This document shows, piece by piece, positions 10,518 to 22,244 of a stretch of 64,000 nt of DNA; position 1 is the first letter of the stretch; each line of letters starts with the position of its first letter. The position numbers and the translations under genes were made by a program. This stretch comes from Tolypeutes matacus (lineage: Eukaryota > Chordata > Mammalia > Cingulata > Chlamyphoridae). The stretch lies in NCBI GenBank assembly GCA_026826555.1, contig JAKSZT010053764.1, positions 17,451,555-17,515,554 of the forward strand. Direction: 5' to 3'. The notes under the pieces were generated by a model that saw only the letters and a program-made list of their open reading frames with translations, was not told where the DNA came from and made no database searches.

Positions 10518-10559
10518 GCTTCTTAGCCAGGTTTGAGTTAATACAGCTAGTACCTCCAG
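10518..10559 (+). CDS. SPATA6L: SPATA6L coding exon 4 (42-nt candidate cassette exon)
   Basis: A 42-nt exon with a strong acceptor (CCTTTTTTCAG) and donor CCAG|GTAATG. It has phase 1 at both ends, so it can be included or skipped without changing frame. Included, it encodes S-FLARFELIQLVPP and joins to WEELACYEENTRD. FELIQLVPP is also how I remember the same place in the paralogue SPATA6, while the human SPATA6L reference protein as I recall it passes straight from exon 3 to exon 5. Skipping gives LE-T-WEEL. Expression is not shown by sequence. Confidence 0.8.
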
Positions 10560-10968
10560 GTAATGTGCCAGTAAATGAATTTCTAAATAGCTTGATTTAA
10601 TTTGTAAATGATTTTGTCATGACAGCATGGGAATGGTATTTAAAAGGTGTGCATAATATAACACACTCATTTCCTTTTCCTTTTCTTTTTCTTTTGGCCA
10701 GTCTATTGAATTTGTCCACTTTCATAAGAGTTTGGTAGCAGCTATGAGTTTGTTGGCAATGAGCTTAACTCAACGGGCTTTTGTGACCTTCCATTTTAAT
10801 AACTTATCTAGTTATCATCAAATAATTTTTTGAATTCTGGCTCAATTTCTTTTACGTTTTAGGCCTTTGGCTATGTTCTAATTTGTGATCTGTGTCTGCG
10901 TACATCAGTGTGTATATGTGTATGTATGGCCCAAACCTATCCTGTCTGTTAGATGATAGAACAGAGTT

Positions 10969-11050
10969 GGCAAACTATAGCCCGTGGGCTAAATCCAGAC
11001 TGCAGTCTGTTTTTATATGTATGGGCCATGAGCTAAGAATGCTTTTTCCT
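10969..11050 (+). mobile_element. Old DNA-transposon-like fragment
   Basis: GTTGGCAAACTATAGCCCGT followed by GGGCTAAATCC resembles the end of a common mammalian DNA transposon family. The fragment is short and the family uncertain. Confidence 0.4.
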
Positions 11051-11052
11051 TT

Positions 11053-11625
11053 TTTAAAAATTGAGATATAATTCACATACTATAAAATCCACCATTTAAA
11101 CCTGTGCGATTAAGGGAGTGGATGTAGCTCAAGTGATTTAGCGCCTGCTTGCCATGTACAAGATCCTGGGTTAAATCCCCAGTACCTCCTAAAAACAAAA
11201 CAAACCTGTGTGATTCACTGGTTTTTCATATATTCACAAGGTTTTGCGGCCATCACCACAATCTAATTCCAGAAGTTTTTCATCATCACAAAAAGAAACA
11301 AGAAACTTCGTACCTGCTCCACCAGCTCCAGGCAACCACTAATCTACTTTCTGTCTCTGGAATTTGTCTATTCTGGACATTTCATATAAATACAGTCATA
11401 TAATATATGTAATTTGTGACCTTTGTGTCTGACTTCTTTCACTTAGTATAATATTTTCAAGGTTCATCTGTGTTGTAGGATGTATCAGTACTTCATTCTT
11501 TTTATGGATGACTAATATTCAGTGTGTGGATCTATCACATTTTACCCATTCACCTTTTGGTAGAATTTTGGATTGTTTCCACTTTTTTGGCTCTGATGAA
11601 TAATGCTGCTTTAATGATTTATGAA
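11053..11625 (-). mobile_element. Old L1 3' fragment, interrupted by a SINE
   Basis: Antisense L1 3'-end sequence (GAGATATAATTCACATAC and onward) continuing to the phrase around 11570-11615 that is antisense to the end of ORF2. A SINE at 11112-11201 interrupts it. Confidence 0.65.
11112..11201 (+). mobile_element. Short DAS-related tRNA SINE
   Basis: A sense tRNA-like head (GGAGTGGATGTAGCTCAAG, then GGGTTAAATCCCC) with an A-rich tail. Its flanks AAACCTGTGCGATT and AACCTGTGTGATT are a near-perfect target duplication. Confidence 0.85.
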
Positions 11626-11631
11626 CAAGTT

Positions 11632-11682
11632 TGTGTGTGTGTGTGTGTGTAATATATATAGATATATACACACACACACACC
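11632..11682. repeat. (GT)n-(AT)n-(AC)n palindromic microsatellite
   Basis: About 20 bp of GT units, an AT-rich centre and about 16 bp of CA units form an imperfect inverted repeat, directly before the purine minisatellite. Confidence 0.85.
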
Positions 11683-12356
11683 CAGGAGAGATAAACTGAG
11701 GGAGATGGACTGGGGAGAAAAAGGGAGAGACTGAGGGACAGGAGAGAGAAGAGACTGAGGGAGAGGGAGTGAGTGACTGAGGAAGAGGGAAAGGGAGGGA
11801 GAGACTGAGGGAGTGGTGGGGAGAGGGTGAGGAAGAGGGAGGAAGAGATGGAGGGAGAGGAAGAGACAGAGGGAGAGGGAGAGGGAGGAAGAGACTGAGA
11901 AAGAGGGAGGGAATGACTGAGGGAGAGACTGAAGGAGAAGGAAAGAGGAAGAGACTGAGGGAGAGGGAGGGAGAGACAGGAGGAAAGAGAGGAAGAGAGG
12001 GAGAGACTAAGGGAGGCAGGAAGAGACAGAGGGAGAGGGAAGAGAGAAAAGGAGAGAGAGAATAAGGGAAAAGGAGAGGAAGGGAGAAACTGAAGGAGAG
12101 GGAGTGGGGCAGAGAGGGAGAGGGAAGAACTGAGGAAGAGGGAGAAGGAGGGAGTGACTGAGGGAGAGAGAGGATGAGACTGAGGAAGAGGTAGGGAGAG
12201 ACTGAGGGAGAAAGAAGGAGAGAGAGGAAGGAACTGAGGGATAGGGAGGGATAGGCAGAGGGAGAGGGAGGGAGAAGGGTGAGAGAGGGAGAGGGAGGGT
12301 GAACAGAGCAGGGAGGGGAGAAAGAGGTAGATAGGGGAGGGAAGAGCAAAGAGAGA
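11683..12356. repeat. Purine-rich (GA/GGGA) minisatellite, about 670 bp
   Basis: The plus strand is almost entirely A and G, with ACTGAGGGAGAGGGAG-like units recurring irregularly about every 20-50 bp. Open frames on either strand here are low-complexity (Ser/Pro/Leu) artefacts. It sits between two antisense L1 fragments. Confidence 0.9.
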
Positions 12357-12369
12357 ATCTAAAATTCAA

Positions 12370-13570
12370 AACATTTCCTTCCTCCTAATTCCCTTCTGTT
12401 CTTTGTTATTATACATTTATGCTTTTCCCTTTCCCAAATGATTTATGTTTTGGTGAACATATTTCTTGATATTTCTCTGTGGATAGGAGAACACATAGAT
12501 CAGTAATTTTTATATAAATAGTGTCCCATAGGTTTTTTTCTGTTGCTAGCTTTCCATCATTATATGTCACTATTATGTTTCATTTCTAAAGCATAGATCT
12601 GCATCATTTAATGGCTATGAGGAATTTCATTAATTTTTATGTGTTTTTATAGGCCTATGAATGATACGAACGTAATATTTTGGTTTTTGCTTGTTCACTT
12701 TATGTTGTTACCTGTAGTTTTATTTGTCATTTTCAATAGTTATGTATTTTTCCATTGTGTTATTATCCTTACAAAGTATCGTTAATATTGTTTAGCATTT
12801 AGGTTTTCTTTGCCTCTCATATCTTTATGAAATTTTTTTCTTGGTATATTCAGAAAGATTAGAGTTACTAGATTGAATTGTATTGTGTAATTTAGGGTCA
12901 TCTCTTCATCAGGAAGGTCCCACTACTTTTCCTGCTTCTAACAGTGTATTAGATGCTCATTCCCCATATCCTAACCAATGCTGAAATTATAATTTAGATT
13001 TATTGTGTTTAATTTATGAAGTGTGTAATGATTTCTTTAAAAAAATTTAACCATATTTTATGGCCCCTTTTTAGAAATGATTTGTGATCATTTTAAATTT
13101 AAATTTAAATTTATATCTTAAGAAATTCCATTTGTTTTCTTTCTTTCCATTTGTGGAAAGTGACTGTCAATATCCTTTGGTTACTTGTAGAGTTATACCT
13201 GGCAGCTAACTTTTGCATTTTGGTAGATATTCCTGATATTTTGGCTGAAGATTTTAGTTAGTTATGCTCAATACATATATTCCCTCTATTTTGTTGCATC
13301 ATTTTGATAATTCTTTTACTGTGTGAACTTTTCTTTTTCATCCATCTTGCCCCTGATGATATCTTCCATTATTTCAGTAGAAGTAGATATATCTTTTTTA
13401 CAGTCTCTATTAATATGCCATTTCATTTTCTTCCAGTGTTTTAAAGAAATCTATTTTTGTACATTTAGCTCTCTGATCTATTTCTTATTTATAATTTTGT
13501 GTTATGAGTTATGGATCTAAATTATTTTCCATTTTTTGGTCGGTTTGTCCCAGGAGCATTTACTTATTAT
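12370..13570 (-). mobile_element. Old L1 fragment, antisense
   Basis: AT-rich sequence with phrases typical of antisense old L1 3' halves (for example around 12535-12640 and 13140-13330). It is strongly diverged, and its borders are approximate. Confidence 0.45.
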
Positions 13571-13599
13571 TTGTAAAATATTATTACAATTTAAAAAGT

Positions 13600-14059
13600 A
13601 ATATTCTATACATTTGAGACTCTCTACTACTCTCTCCTTTCTGAAACTCTCTTTCCTTATTTCTGTAACACAGCCCCTTTCTAAGTGTCTTTCTACGTTT
13701 CTGCCCTTTCCTATTCCATCCTTCTTTACTAGCCAGTAAATATTGAGAGTCCCTCAAGCTGCTGTCCCAGGCTCTCTCTTCTCTCCCTGTACTCTGGTCT
13801 ATATCTGCGGCTTCCGTCACCACCTGTGTATTGATCTCTCCCACCTTGCTATCGCCACTTCATAATCCTTCTCCGAGCTCCATGACAGCCACCTCACTGT
13901 TTGACATCCTCTCAAAGGCACCTGAATTTCAAAGTGAACTCATCGTCATTGTATCCCCCAAAGCCGGTCCTCTTCCAGGTGCCACTCTTTATCCAGGCCA
14001 AAAACATAGGAGGCGTTCTCAACACACCCTCTCCCTCCAGCCCATGCCCAATCTTTCAC
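13600..14059 (+). mobile_element. L2 LINE fragment, left part
   Basis: Diverged sense L2-like sequence that stops at the L1 target duplication (14060-14076) and resumes at 20955. Confidence 0.55.
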
Positions 14060-14187
14060 TGAGTCCTTAAGATTTTTTTAAACAAATCAATTATATTGAT
14101 ACATATTAATAAAGCATACAATCCGTCCAAAGTATACATTCAATGGTATTTGGTATAATCACAAAATTAGAACATTTTCATTATTCC

Positions 14188-14217
<30 letters not shown>
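14188..14217. repeat. (AAT)n microsatellite
   Basis: About ten AAT units lie in the 3' UTR of the antisense L1. The sense L1 has only a short ATTATTATT stretch at the same place. Confidence 0.9.
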
Positions 14218-14219
<2 letters not shown>

Positions 14220-17200
14220 ATACAAAAACTCATCACCTCTCAGCCTCTCTATGCTTCCCCTGCTGTACATAGCTGCTATTATGTTTGTTTCTCTAGTTTA
14301 TCTGTATTTATGTTTTGTATAGAGACGAGCAATATGTAGTACCTTGTGTCTAGTTTCTTTCCCTTAGTATATTTCCTTTTTTAAATCCTTAATAAGAGAT
14401 TATTAATGTATTACTATATACTACTGTCCATAGTTTGCTTTAGTTGTATTTTTTGCCTGATACTAGCATCTTATAATATTAGCATACAATTGTTCAGTTT
14501 CAAAGATAAACGTCATATATGCAATATTACCCATATTCATATTTCACGTGAGGTTTCACTGTGCTATACAGTCCCATGTTACATTTTTAAGCTTTCCTTC
14601 TAGTAATATACATGACCTTAGACTTTCCCTGTCAACCACTATCATTTCCATATAATAGCACTGCTAGCTATAAACACTGTGATGTGCTTTAACCTTTTCT
14701 GTTCATTTCCAAAGATTAACAAACAACATTTTTACCAGTTCTGTACAGATTAACCCTCAGCTTTCCGTTCTCTAACCTCACTATATTTTCTGGTGACCTA
14801 TATCCTAGTTATTAACTCCATGAGTTTACAAAATGTATTTAGTTTGTAATAGTGCAGTCATATAGTATTTGTCCTTTTGTGTCTGGCTTGCTTCACTCAA
14901 CATAATGTCGTCCACGTTCATCCATGTTGTCATATGCTTCATGATTTCATTTCTTCTTACAGCTGCATAATATTCCATCGTGTGTATACACTACAGTTTG
15001 TTTATTCATTCTTCGGTTGATGGACACCTGGGTTGTTTCCACCTTTTGACAATTGTGAATAATGCCTCTATGAACATCGGTGTGCAAATGACTGTTCGTA
15101 TCACTGCTCTCCGTTCTTCTGGGTATATACCTAGTAGTGATATTCCTGAGTCATGTGGCAAATCTATATTCACCTTCCTTAGGAACTGCCAAACAGTCCT
15201 CCACAGTGGCTGTACCATTCTTCATTCCCACCAACAGTGAATAAGTGTTCCTATCTCTCCATATCCTCTCCAACACTTCTTTTCAAACTTTTTAATAGTG
15301 GCCATTCTAATAAGTGTGAAATGATATCTCATTGTAGCTTTGATTTGCCTTGCCCTAATTGCTAGTGATGTTGAACATTTTTCATGTGTTTTTTCGCCAT
15401 TTGTATTTCTTCTTTGGACAAATTTCGTCTTTTGCCTATTTTTTAATCGGATTGTTTGTCTTTTTATTGTGAGTTATAACATCTCTTTATATGTCATGGC
15501 ATTAAACCCTTATTGGACATGTGATTTACAAATATTCTCTCCCATTGAGTTGGTTGCCTTTTCACCCTTATGACAAAGTCCTTTGAGATGCAAAAGTGTT
15601 TAATTTTTAGGAGCTTCCATTTATCTATTTTCCTTTTGTTGCTCGTGCTTTGGGTACAAGATTCATGAAACACCATCTACCACAAGACCTTTAAGATGTT
15701 TCCCTACATTTTCTTCTAGTAGTTTCATGGTCCTGGCTTTTATATTTAGATATTTGATCCATTTGGAGTTTATTCTTATATAGGGAGTGAGTAGGGGTCC
15801 TCTTTCGTTCTTTTGGTTATGGATATCCAGTTTTCCCAGCACCATTTGTTGAAGAGACTGTTTTGTCCCAGTAACATGGACTTGGTAGGTTTGTCAAAAA
15901 ACAGTTGACCTTAGAGGTGAGGGTTTATTTCTGGACTCTCAATTCTATTCCACTGATTAATATGTCTATCTCTATGCCAATACCTTGCTGTTTTGGCCAC
16001 TGTAGCTTTGTAATATGTTTCAAGGTCAGGTAGTGAGAGTTCTCCCACATCACTGTTCTTTTTTAGGATGCTTTTGGCTCTTTGGGTGCATATTCCCCTC
16101 CAAATAAATTTGGTAGTGCCTTTTCTGTTTCCATAAAGTAAACTGTTGGAATTTTGATTGGTATTAAATTGAATCTATAAATCAGTTTGGGTAGGGTTGA
16201 CATTTCACGATATTTAGTCTTCAATACATAAACATGGAATACTCTTCCATTTGTTTAGGTCTTCTTTGATTTCTTTTAGCATTCTTATATAGTATTCTGG
16301 ATATATGTCCTGTACTTCTTTGGTTAAATTGGTTCCTAGGTATTTGAGTCTTTTTATTGCTATTGTAAATGGAATTTTTTCTGATTTCCTCCTCAGATTG
16401 TTCAATACTAATGTACAGAAATATTACTGATTTTTGCATGCTGATCTTGTATTCTGCCACTTTGCTGAACTCATTTATGAGCTCAAGTAGCTTTGTCATA
16501 GACATTTCAGTTTTCTAAATATAGGACCATGTCATCTGCGAATAGTGAGAGTTTTACTCCCTCTTTTCCTATTTGGATGCCTCTTATTTTATTTTTTTCT
16601 TGTCTAATTGTTCGAGTTAGAGCTTCTAGTACAATGTTGAATAGCAGTGGTGACAGTGGGTATCCTTATCTTGTTCCTGATCTTAGAGGGAAACTTTTCA
16701 TCCTTTCCCCATTGAGTATGCTGTTGGCTGTGGGTTTTTCATACCTTTATCATACTGAGGAATTTTCCCTTATATTCCTATCTTCCAAAGTGTTTTTTGT
16801 TTTTTTTTTTATCAAGAAAGGATGCTGGATTTTGTCAAATGCCTTTTCTGCATTGATGATCATATGTTTTTTTTCCCTTCAATTTGTTAATGTGGTGTAT
16901 TACGTTTACTGATTTTTTTGTGTTGAACAAGCCTTGCATACCAGGAATAAATCCCATTTGGTCGTGATGTATGATTCTTTGATTATTCTCTTAGATTCAA
17001 TATTAAGTATTTTGTTGAGAATTTTTGCATCTGTGTTCATTAGAGAGATTGGACTATTATTTTCTTTTCTTGTATCTTTATCTGGCCTTGGTATTAGGGT
17101 GATGTTGTCTTCATAAAATGTGTTGGGTAATTTTCCCTCCTCTTCAATTTTTTTTGGAAGAGTTTAAACAGGATTGGTGAGGATTGGTGTTAATTCTTCT

Positions 17201-17315
17201 TGAAATGCTTGGTAGAATTCACCTGTGAAGCCATCTGGTTGTGGACTTTGTTCGGAGGTGTATTTTTGTTTTGTTTTGTTTTTTGCTTTGGCTTTTTTTT
17301 TTTTAATACTTAATT

Positions 17316-17392
17316 TTTTTTTTTTTTTTTTTTTTTTTAAGATACTTAGGTTACATAAGTGTTACATAAAAATTTTAGGGGATTCCCATAGA
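17316..17392 (-). mobile_element. Family X retroposon, short 5'-truncated copy
   Basis: A long poly-T is followed by AAGATACTTAGGTTACATAA and GGGGATTCCCATA. In reverse this is the 3' end of the element found at 24208 and 48513. It interrupts L1 ORF2. Confidence 0.75.
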
Positions 17393-18594
17393 TTGATTTG
17401 TTGAGTTCTTGTATTTCTTGTAGCGGCAATGTAGGTTGTTTGTGGATTTCTAGGAATTTGTACATTTCATATGGGTTGTCTAATCTGTTGGAATACAGTT
17501 TCTCATAATATCTTCTTATGATCCTTTTTATTTCTGTAGGGTCAGTCGTAACTTCCACCCCTTTCATTTCTAATTTTATTTATTTGCATCTTTTTTCTTT
17601 GTTAGTTTAGCTAAGGGTTTGTCAATTTTATTGATCTTCTCAAAGAATCAGCTTTGGGTTTTGTTGATTTTCTCTATTTTTAAAAAATTCTGCTCTAATC
17701 TTTATTATTTCTTTCTTTCTGGTTGCTCTGGGATTGGCTTGCTGTTCTTTTTCTAGTTCCTCCAGAATTTTGATTTTGGCTCTTTCTTCTTTTTTAATAC
17801 AGGCATTAGGGCTATAAATTTCCCTCTCAGCACTGCCTTTGCTGTATCACATAAGTTTTGATAAGTTGCATTCTCATTTTCATTCGTCTCAATATATTTA
17901 CTAATTTCTCTTATAATTTCTCCTTTGACCTACTGGTTGTTTAGGAGTGTGTTGTTTAGCTTCCATACATTTGCAAATTTTCCCTTTTCCCATCTATTAT
18001 TGATTTTTAGTTTCATTCCATTATGATCTGAGAAGGTGCTTTGTATAATTTCAATCCTTTTATATTTATTGAAACCTGCCTTGTTACCCAACATGTGCTC
18101 TATCCTGGAGAAAGATCCATGAGCACTTGAGAAGAATGTATAATCTGCCAATTTGGGATGCAAAATTCTGTATATGTCTGTTAAGTTTAGCTCATTTATT
18201 ATACTGTTTCCTTGTTCATCTTCTATCTAGTTGTTCTATCTCATGATGTGAGTGTTGTGTTGAAACCTTCAGCTATTATTGTAGAGATGTCTGTTTCTCC
18301 TTTCAATTTTGCCAGAGTATGCCTCATGTATTGGGGCCCTCGTTAGGTGGATAGATATTAATAACTTATTTCTTCCTGGTGGATTGTCCCTTTTATTAAT
18401 ATGTTATGGCCTTCTGTTATCTCTTATAACCTTTTTTGCATTTAAAGTCTGTTTTGTCTGATATTAATATAGCTACCCCTGCTCTTTTTTTGTTTCTGTT
18501 TGCGTGGAATATCTTTTTCCAACCTTACACTTTCAGCTGGTTTGTATCCCTGGGTCTAAGGTGAGTCTCTTGTAGGCAGCATATGGGTGGCTCA

Positions 18595-18793
18595 TTTTTT
18601 TTTTTTTTAGGAGGTACCAGGGATTGAACCTAGGACCTTGTACGTGGGAAGCAGGCACTTAACCACTGAGCTATATCTGCTCCCCAATAAGAGTTGTTTT
18701 TTTCATTTGTTGTTTTTAGGAGGTACCAGGGATCGAACCTTTGACCTCGTGCATGGGAAGCAGGTGCTCAACTGTTTTTGCTGATCCACTCCC
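18595..18793 (-). mobile_element. Dimeric tRNA-type SINE (two heads in tandem)
   Basis: Two tRNA-like monomers, each about 75 bp (AGGAGGTACCAGGGAT in reverse), are joined by a T-rich linker. CTCATTTTTTT and CTCATATTTTT flank it as a likely target duplication. The same two-headed design recurs at 35345 and 59004. Confidence 0.85.
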
Positions 18794-18904
18794 CTCATAT
18801 TTTTTTATCCATTCTCTCAGCCTGTGTGTTTTGATTGGGGAGTTTAATCCATTCACGTTCAGTTATATTGCTGAAATGCATTATTTACTTCCACCATTTT
18901 ATTC

Positions 18905-20090
18905 TTTGGCTTTCAGATGTCATATGCTATTTTCATCTGTCTTTTTACTCTTTTGGTTATCCTTTCTGTTAGTCTTGCCTGCTATACTCTCCTCCACATC
19001 TTTCACCTGTCTTTTTCTTTCAGTCTGTATGACTGCATTTAATACTTCCTGCAAAGGTGGATTCTTTTTTATGAACTCTCTTAGTTTCTCTTTATTTGTG
19101 AATGTTTTAAACTCACCTTCATATTTGAAGGACAATTTTACCAGATAAAGAATTCTCGGCTGGCAATTTTTCTCTTTTAGTATCTTAGTTATATCATACC
19201 AGTATCTTCTTGCCTCCATGATTTCTGATGAGAAATTTGCACTCTCACTGGTGCAATGTGTATGTGATGGTTTGCTTCTCCCTTGTATGTGATGGTTTGC
19301 TTCTCCCTTGCTTCTCTCAGAAATTTCTCTTTATTTTTGACATTATGAATATTATATGTCTTGGAGTAAGTCTATTTGGATTTATTCTAATTGGGATACA
19401 CTGGGCTTCTGGCACATGTAAATTCATTTCTTTCATGAAAGTTGGGAAATTTTTGGCCATTCTTTCCTCAAATACTCTTTCTGCCCCCTTTCCCTTCTCT
19501 TTCATTCTGGAACTCCCATGACACATAAGTTGTTGTGTTTTGTGTATCATTCAACTCATTGAGCCCTTGCTTATTTTTTCCACTCTTTTCTCTCTCTGTT
19601 CTCTCTTCAATTTCAGCTGTTCTGTTTTCTGCACCACTTATTCTTTCTTTTATCATTGCAAGTCTGCTTTTGTATGCCTCTAATGAGTTTTGATCTCACC
19701 TATTGAGTCTTTCATTCCCATAGCTCTGTTATTTTTCTATTCATGTTTTCAAATTCTTCTTTGTGCTCACCCAGTGTCTTCTTGACGTCCTTTATCTCTT
19801 TAGCCATATTGTCTTTCAACTAGTTGATTTGATTTAGGAGATTTGTATGAATCTTCTTGATTAGTTGTTTCAAATCCTGTGTCTCATCTGGGGCTTTGAT
19901 ATGTTCCTTTGTTTGGGCCGTTTCTTCCATTTTCTTAGTGTGGCTTGTAATTTTTTTGGTGATGTCTGGGCATCTGATTGTGATGATGAGTTTATTGTGA
20001 TGCTCAATTTCTCTTGTGCATAGGGATTTAGTGGTATGAGGCTGTGTGTTACTGCTGTTCTTTGATTCTTGGTTCAACCTGCTCTAGGTC
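18905..20090 (-). pseudogene. L1 ORF1 remnant
   Basis: Minus-strand pieces at 20077-19820 (N-terminal, coiled-coil-like) and 19219-18920 (C-terminal domain with ILKEKNCQPRILY and KLREFI) mark ORF1p. They are in different frames and the middle is interrupted. Confidence 0.8.
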
Positions 20091-20954
20091 TTTAGGATTG
20101 CCCCTGTTAGTTGCTCAAATATGGGCCATGGATCCAGTAATGGGTTGCACAGCCACTTCCAACAACCTTTAGGAGGGAGGCTGTAAAGTCCAGAAAAAGC
20201 CTCTCTCAGTTATTTCCTTTCCATTTCTTCACATGTACTTTCTTGTTCTGCCAGCAGATGGCCCTCTCAGTTCAAAACCTGGTCAGAGTGTGTTTGTTGC
20301 AATACCGACTGCAGCAATGTGACAAAGGTTCCTGCCTTAAGGCTACTCTGAGCCTTACAAATCAAACTTTCTCAGAGACTGTTCCTCAACCTTTACCAGC
20401 AGCCCCCTCCCTTTTCTTAGGTAGGAAATAATTCCATTCCCCTCTACATCCTCAACAACCAGTCCTTGTTAGTAGGGAGGGTGATTGAGAGGGCTGGATC
20501 TCTTTTGTCCCATGCTGGCTCCCATGGCAACAATGGTATGGCCCCACTTGGCCTGGAAGGGGTCATGGTACACAGCAGAACAAATTTGTTGGCCAAAAGC
20601 TGAATCAGCCTAAGGCTGTGTCCCTCTCTCTCCTGTTTCCTGGGGAGGTAGACCCCTGTGGCCCTCTTTGTAGCCACAGGCTAGAAACCAGAGAATTCAA
20701 AGCTGTCTGCTCTGTGGGTGGGGGAAGGATGCTGGTGGCTCTAGCTGCAGCTACTCAGAGTCTTCCCGTCAAGATTGTTTTCCTGTGCTCCTCTCTTTTC
20801 TGAGTAGTGTCCAACCTTCCTGTAGCGTCCTAAATCCTAGACCATTTTTTTCCAGGTTGTTCCTGCCTGTACTCTGGTTATTTTTCTGAGAAAGAAGTGA
20901 GTCCTGTGTTTCTCTAATCCGCTATCTTCCTGGAATTTGAGTCCTTCAGATTTT

Positions 20955-21540
20955 AACTTCTGGTGAGGTCTGAAATTCATCTACTTCTCTTCATTTCCAT
21001 CACCAACAAAAATTACCATTGGTAATTTTTCACATCTGGATTAGGGTGTCAGCTTCTTAATTGATCTTTCTGTATCCATCCTGGCCCCCTTTAAACTGTA
21101 TTTCACTTTGAAGCTGGATTGGCATTTACAAATTGCAAATCTGTTGATGTCACCAACTGTCTCAATGCCGTTATTGACTTAGCACTACTTTTAGGATCAA
21201 GACAAAAAAGGCCACAAGACCTACATGATCTGGTCCCTACCTGTCTCTCTAGCCTTCTTCCATCCCACACTCCTCCTCTACTTCCTCTGCTCAGTCACAT
21301 TGGCCTTCTTTCTTCCACATCAGGGCCTTTGCACGTGGTATTTATTCTATCTGGTTCTCTTCCTTTTTCTTTCTACCTAGTTGATTTTTATTATTCTACA
21401 ACTTTCAGCTCGAGTCACTTCTTCACAGAAGCTTTCCTGTCTTCCCTTACAGATTAAATTCCCATATTATTGGCATTTCTAGCATGATGTACCCCTTCTT
21501 TGTAATAGTTTATCATAATTGCATTTTTCTATATCCCCAG
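20955..21540 (+). mobile_element. L2 LINE fragment, right part
   Basis: Continues the L2 at 13600-14059 after the L1. CACATTGGCCTTC, then AGGGCCTTTGCACGTGG, then CTCGAGTCACTTCTTCACAG match the L2 3' region in order. Confidence 0.75.
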
Positions 21541-22240
21541 ATGTAGTCAAAGTAAAATAATGGTAATTGATACAGGTGTGATCTTTATTCTCATCCTGTG
21601 TTTAGTTCCCACTCAGTGAGGCTTAGATTACCTGAGTGGAATTAATGCCCCTTGCTGGTGGTTGTAGTGATTGAGCTGAGAGACAGAGTGATGTCTTAGA
21701 GATTTTCCAGGACAGAGCTAAGTTAAAAGTTTCCATTCCCTGAGGGAGCATGGGGGAAGGAAGGTGAGCCTGTCGGGTTCCTGAGCTTAAAGCACAGGAG
21801 GCTGAGGTATGGAGGTTTATTATGAGTATCACAGCCGCTGACCACCATGGATATCCCAAGGGTAGGTCAGGCGCCTTAGGGGAGTGGAGTTGACCCAAGA
21901 GTCTGTAGTTCTTTCTTCTGACTCTTGGTTCTTATGTAGCCGTTGCACACAGATAAGAATCCCACTCTCATGGATCTAGGGATATGTCATTACTTTCTTG
22001 GATATATAATTATTTTCTTAGGTAGGCAGAAAAGAGGGAAGATCAGAGATGCTTCCTTCCTGCTTTTCAGAAAATCTCATGAAACATTTTTCAGCCTAAA
22101 AACGACAAGCTCAAACCAGGGCATTGAGTGTTTTTCTGTAAGTTATTTTTTTCTTATTTGACCCAGTTTTACATTCAAACATGTATCACTGCTAACCAGC
22201 AAGTTATAATTTAGTATGCTAATAAAATAGAAATATGCCC
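21541..22240 (+). other. Intron, nothing classified
   Basis: Moderately complex intron sequence with no exon-like homology and no repeat I can name. Confidence 0.4.
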
Positions 22241-22244
22241 ATTT

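Larger units (their letters stand above)
14880..18870 (-). pseudogene. L1 ORF2 remnant (endonuclease/reverse transcriptase)
   Basis: ORF2-type frames follow in order on the minus strand: endonuclease part (about 18790-17900), reverse transcriptase (about 17550-16200) and C-terminal part (about 15840-15000). The catalytic F-A-D-D tetrad is intact at 16531-16542 in reverse. The frame is broken by many stops and shifts, by a DAS at 18595-18793, and by a poly-T/family X insertion near 17270-17392. Confidence 0.85.
14077..20937 (-). mobile_element. Near full-length L1 (6.86 kb), antisense
   Basis: On the minus strand: 5' UTR (about 20937-20090), ORF1 (about 20090-18905), ORF2 (about 18870-14880) and 3' UTR (about 14870-14080). 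A 17-bp target duplication TGAGTCCTT(A/C)AGATTTT, with one mismatch, flanks it at 14060-14076 and 20938-20954 and splits an L2. It shares its 3' UTR with the sense L1 at 40773, so both belong to one lineage. Later insertions sit at 18595-18793 and 17316-17392. Confidence 0.92.

Noticed and set aside
11519..12349. A 276-codon minus-strand frame rich in Ser, Pro and Leu
   Set aside because: It is the translation of the purine minisatellite. It has no domain and its composition follows the repeat.
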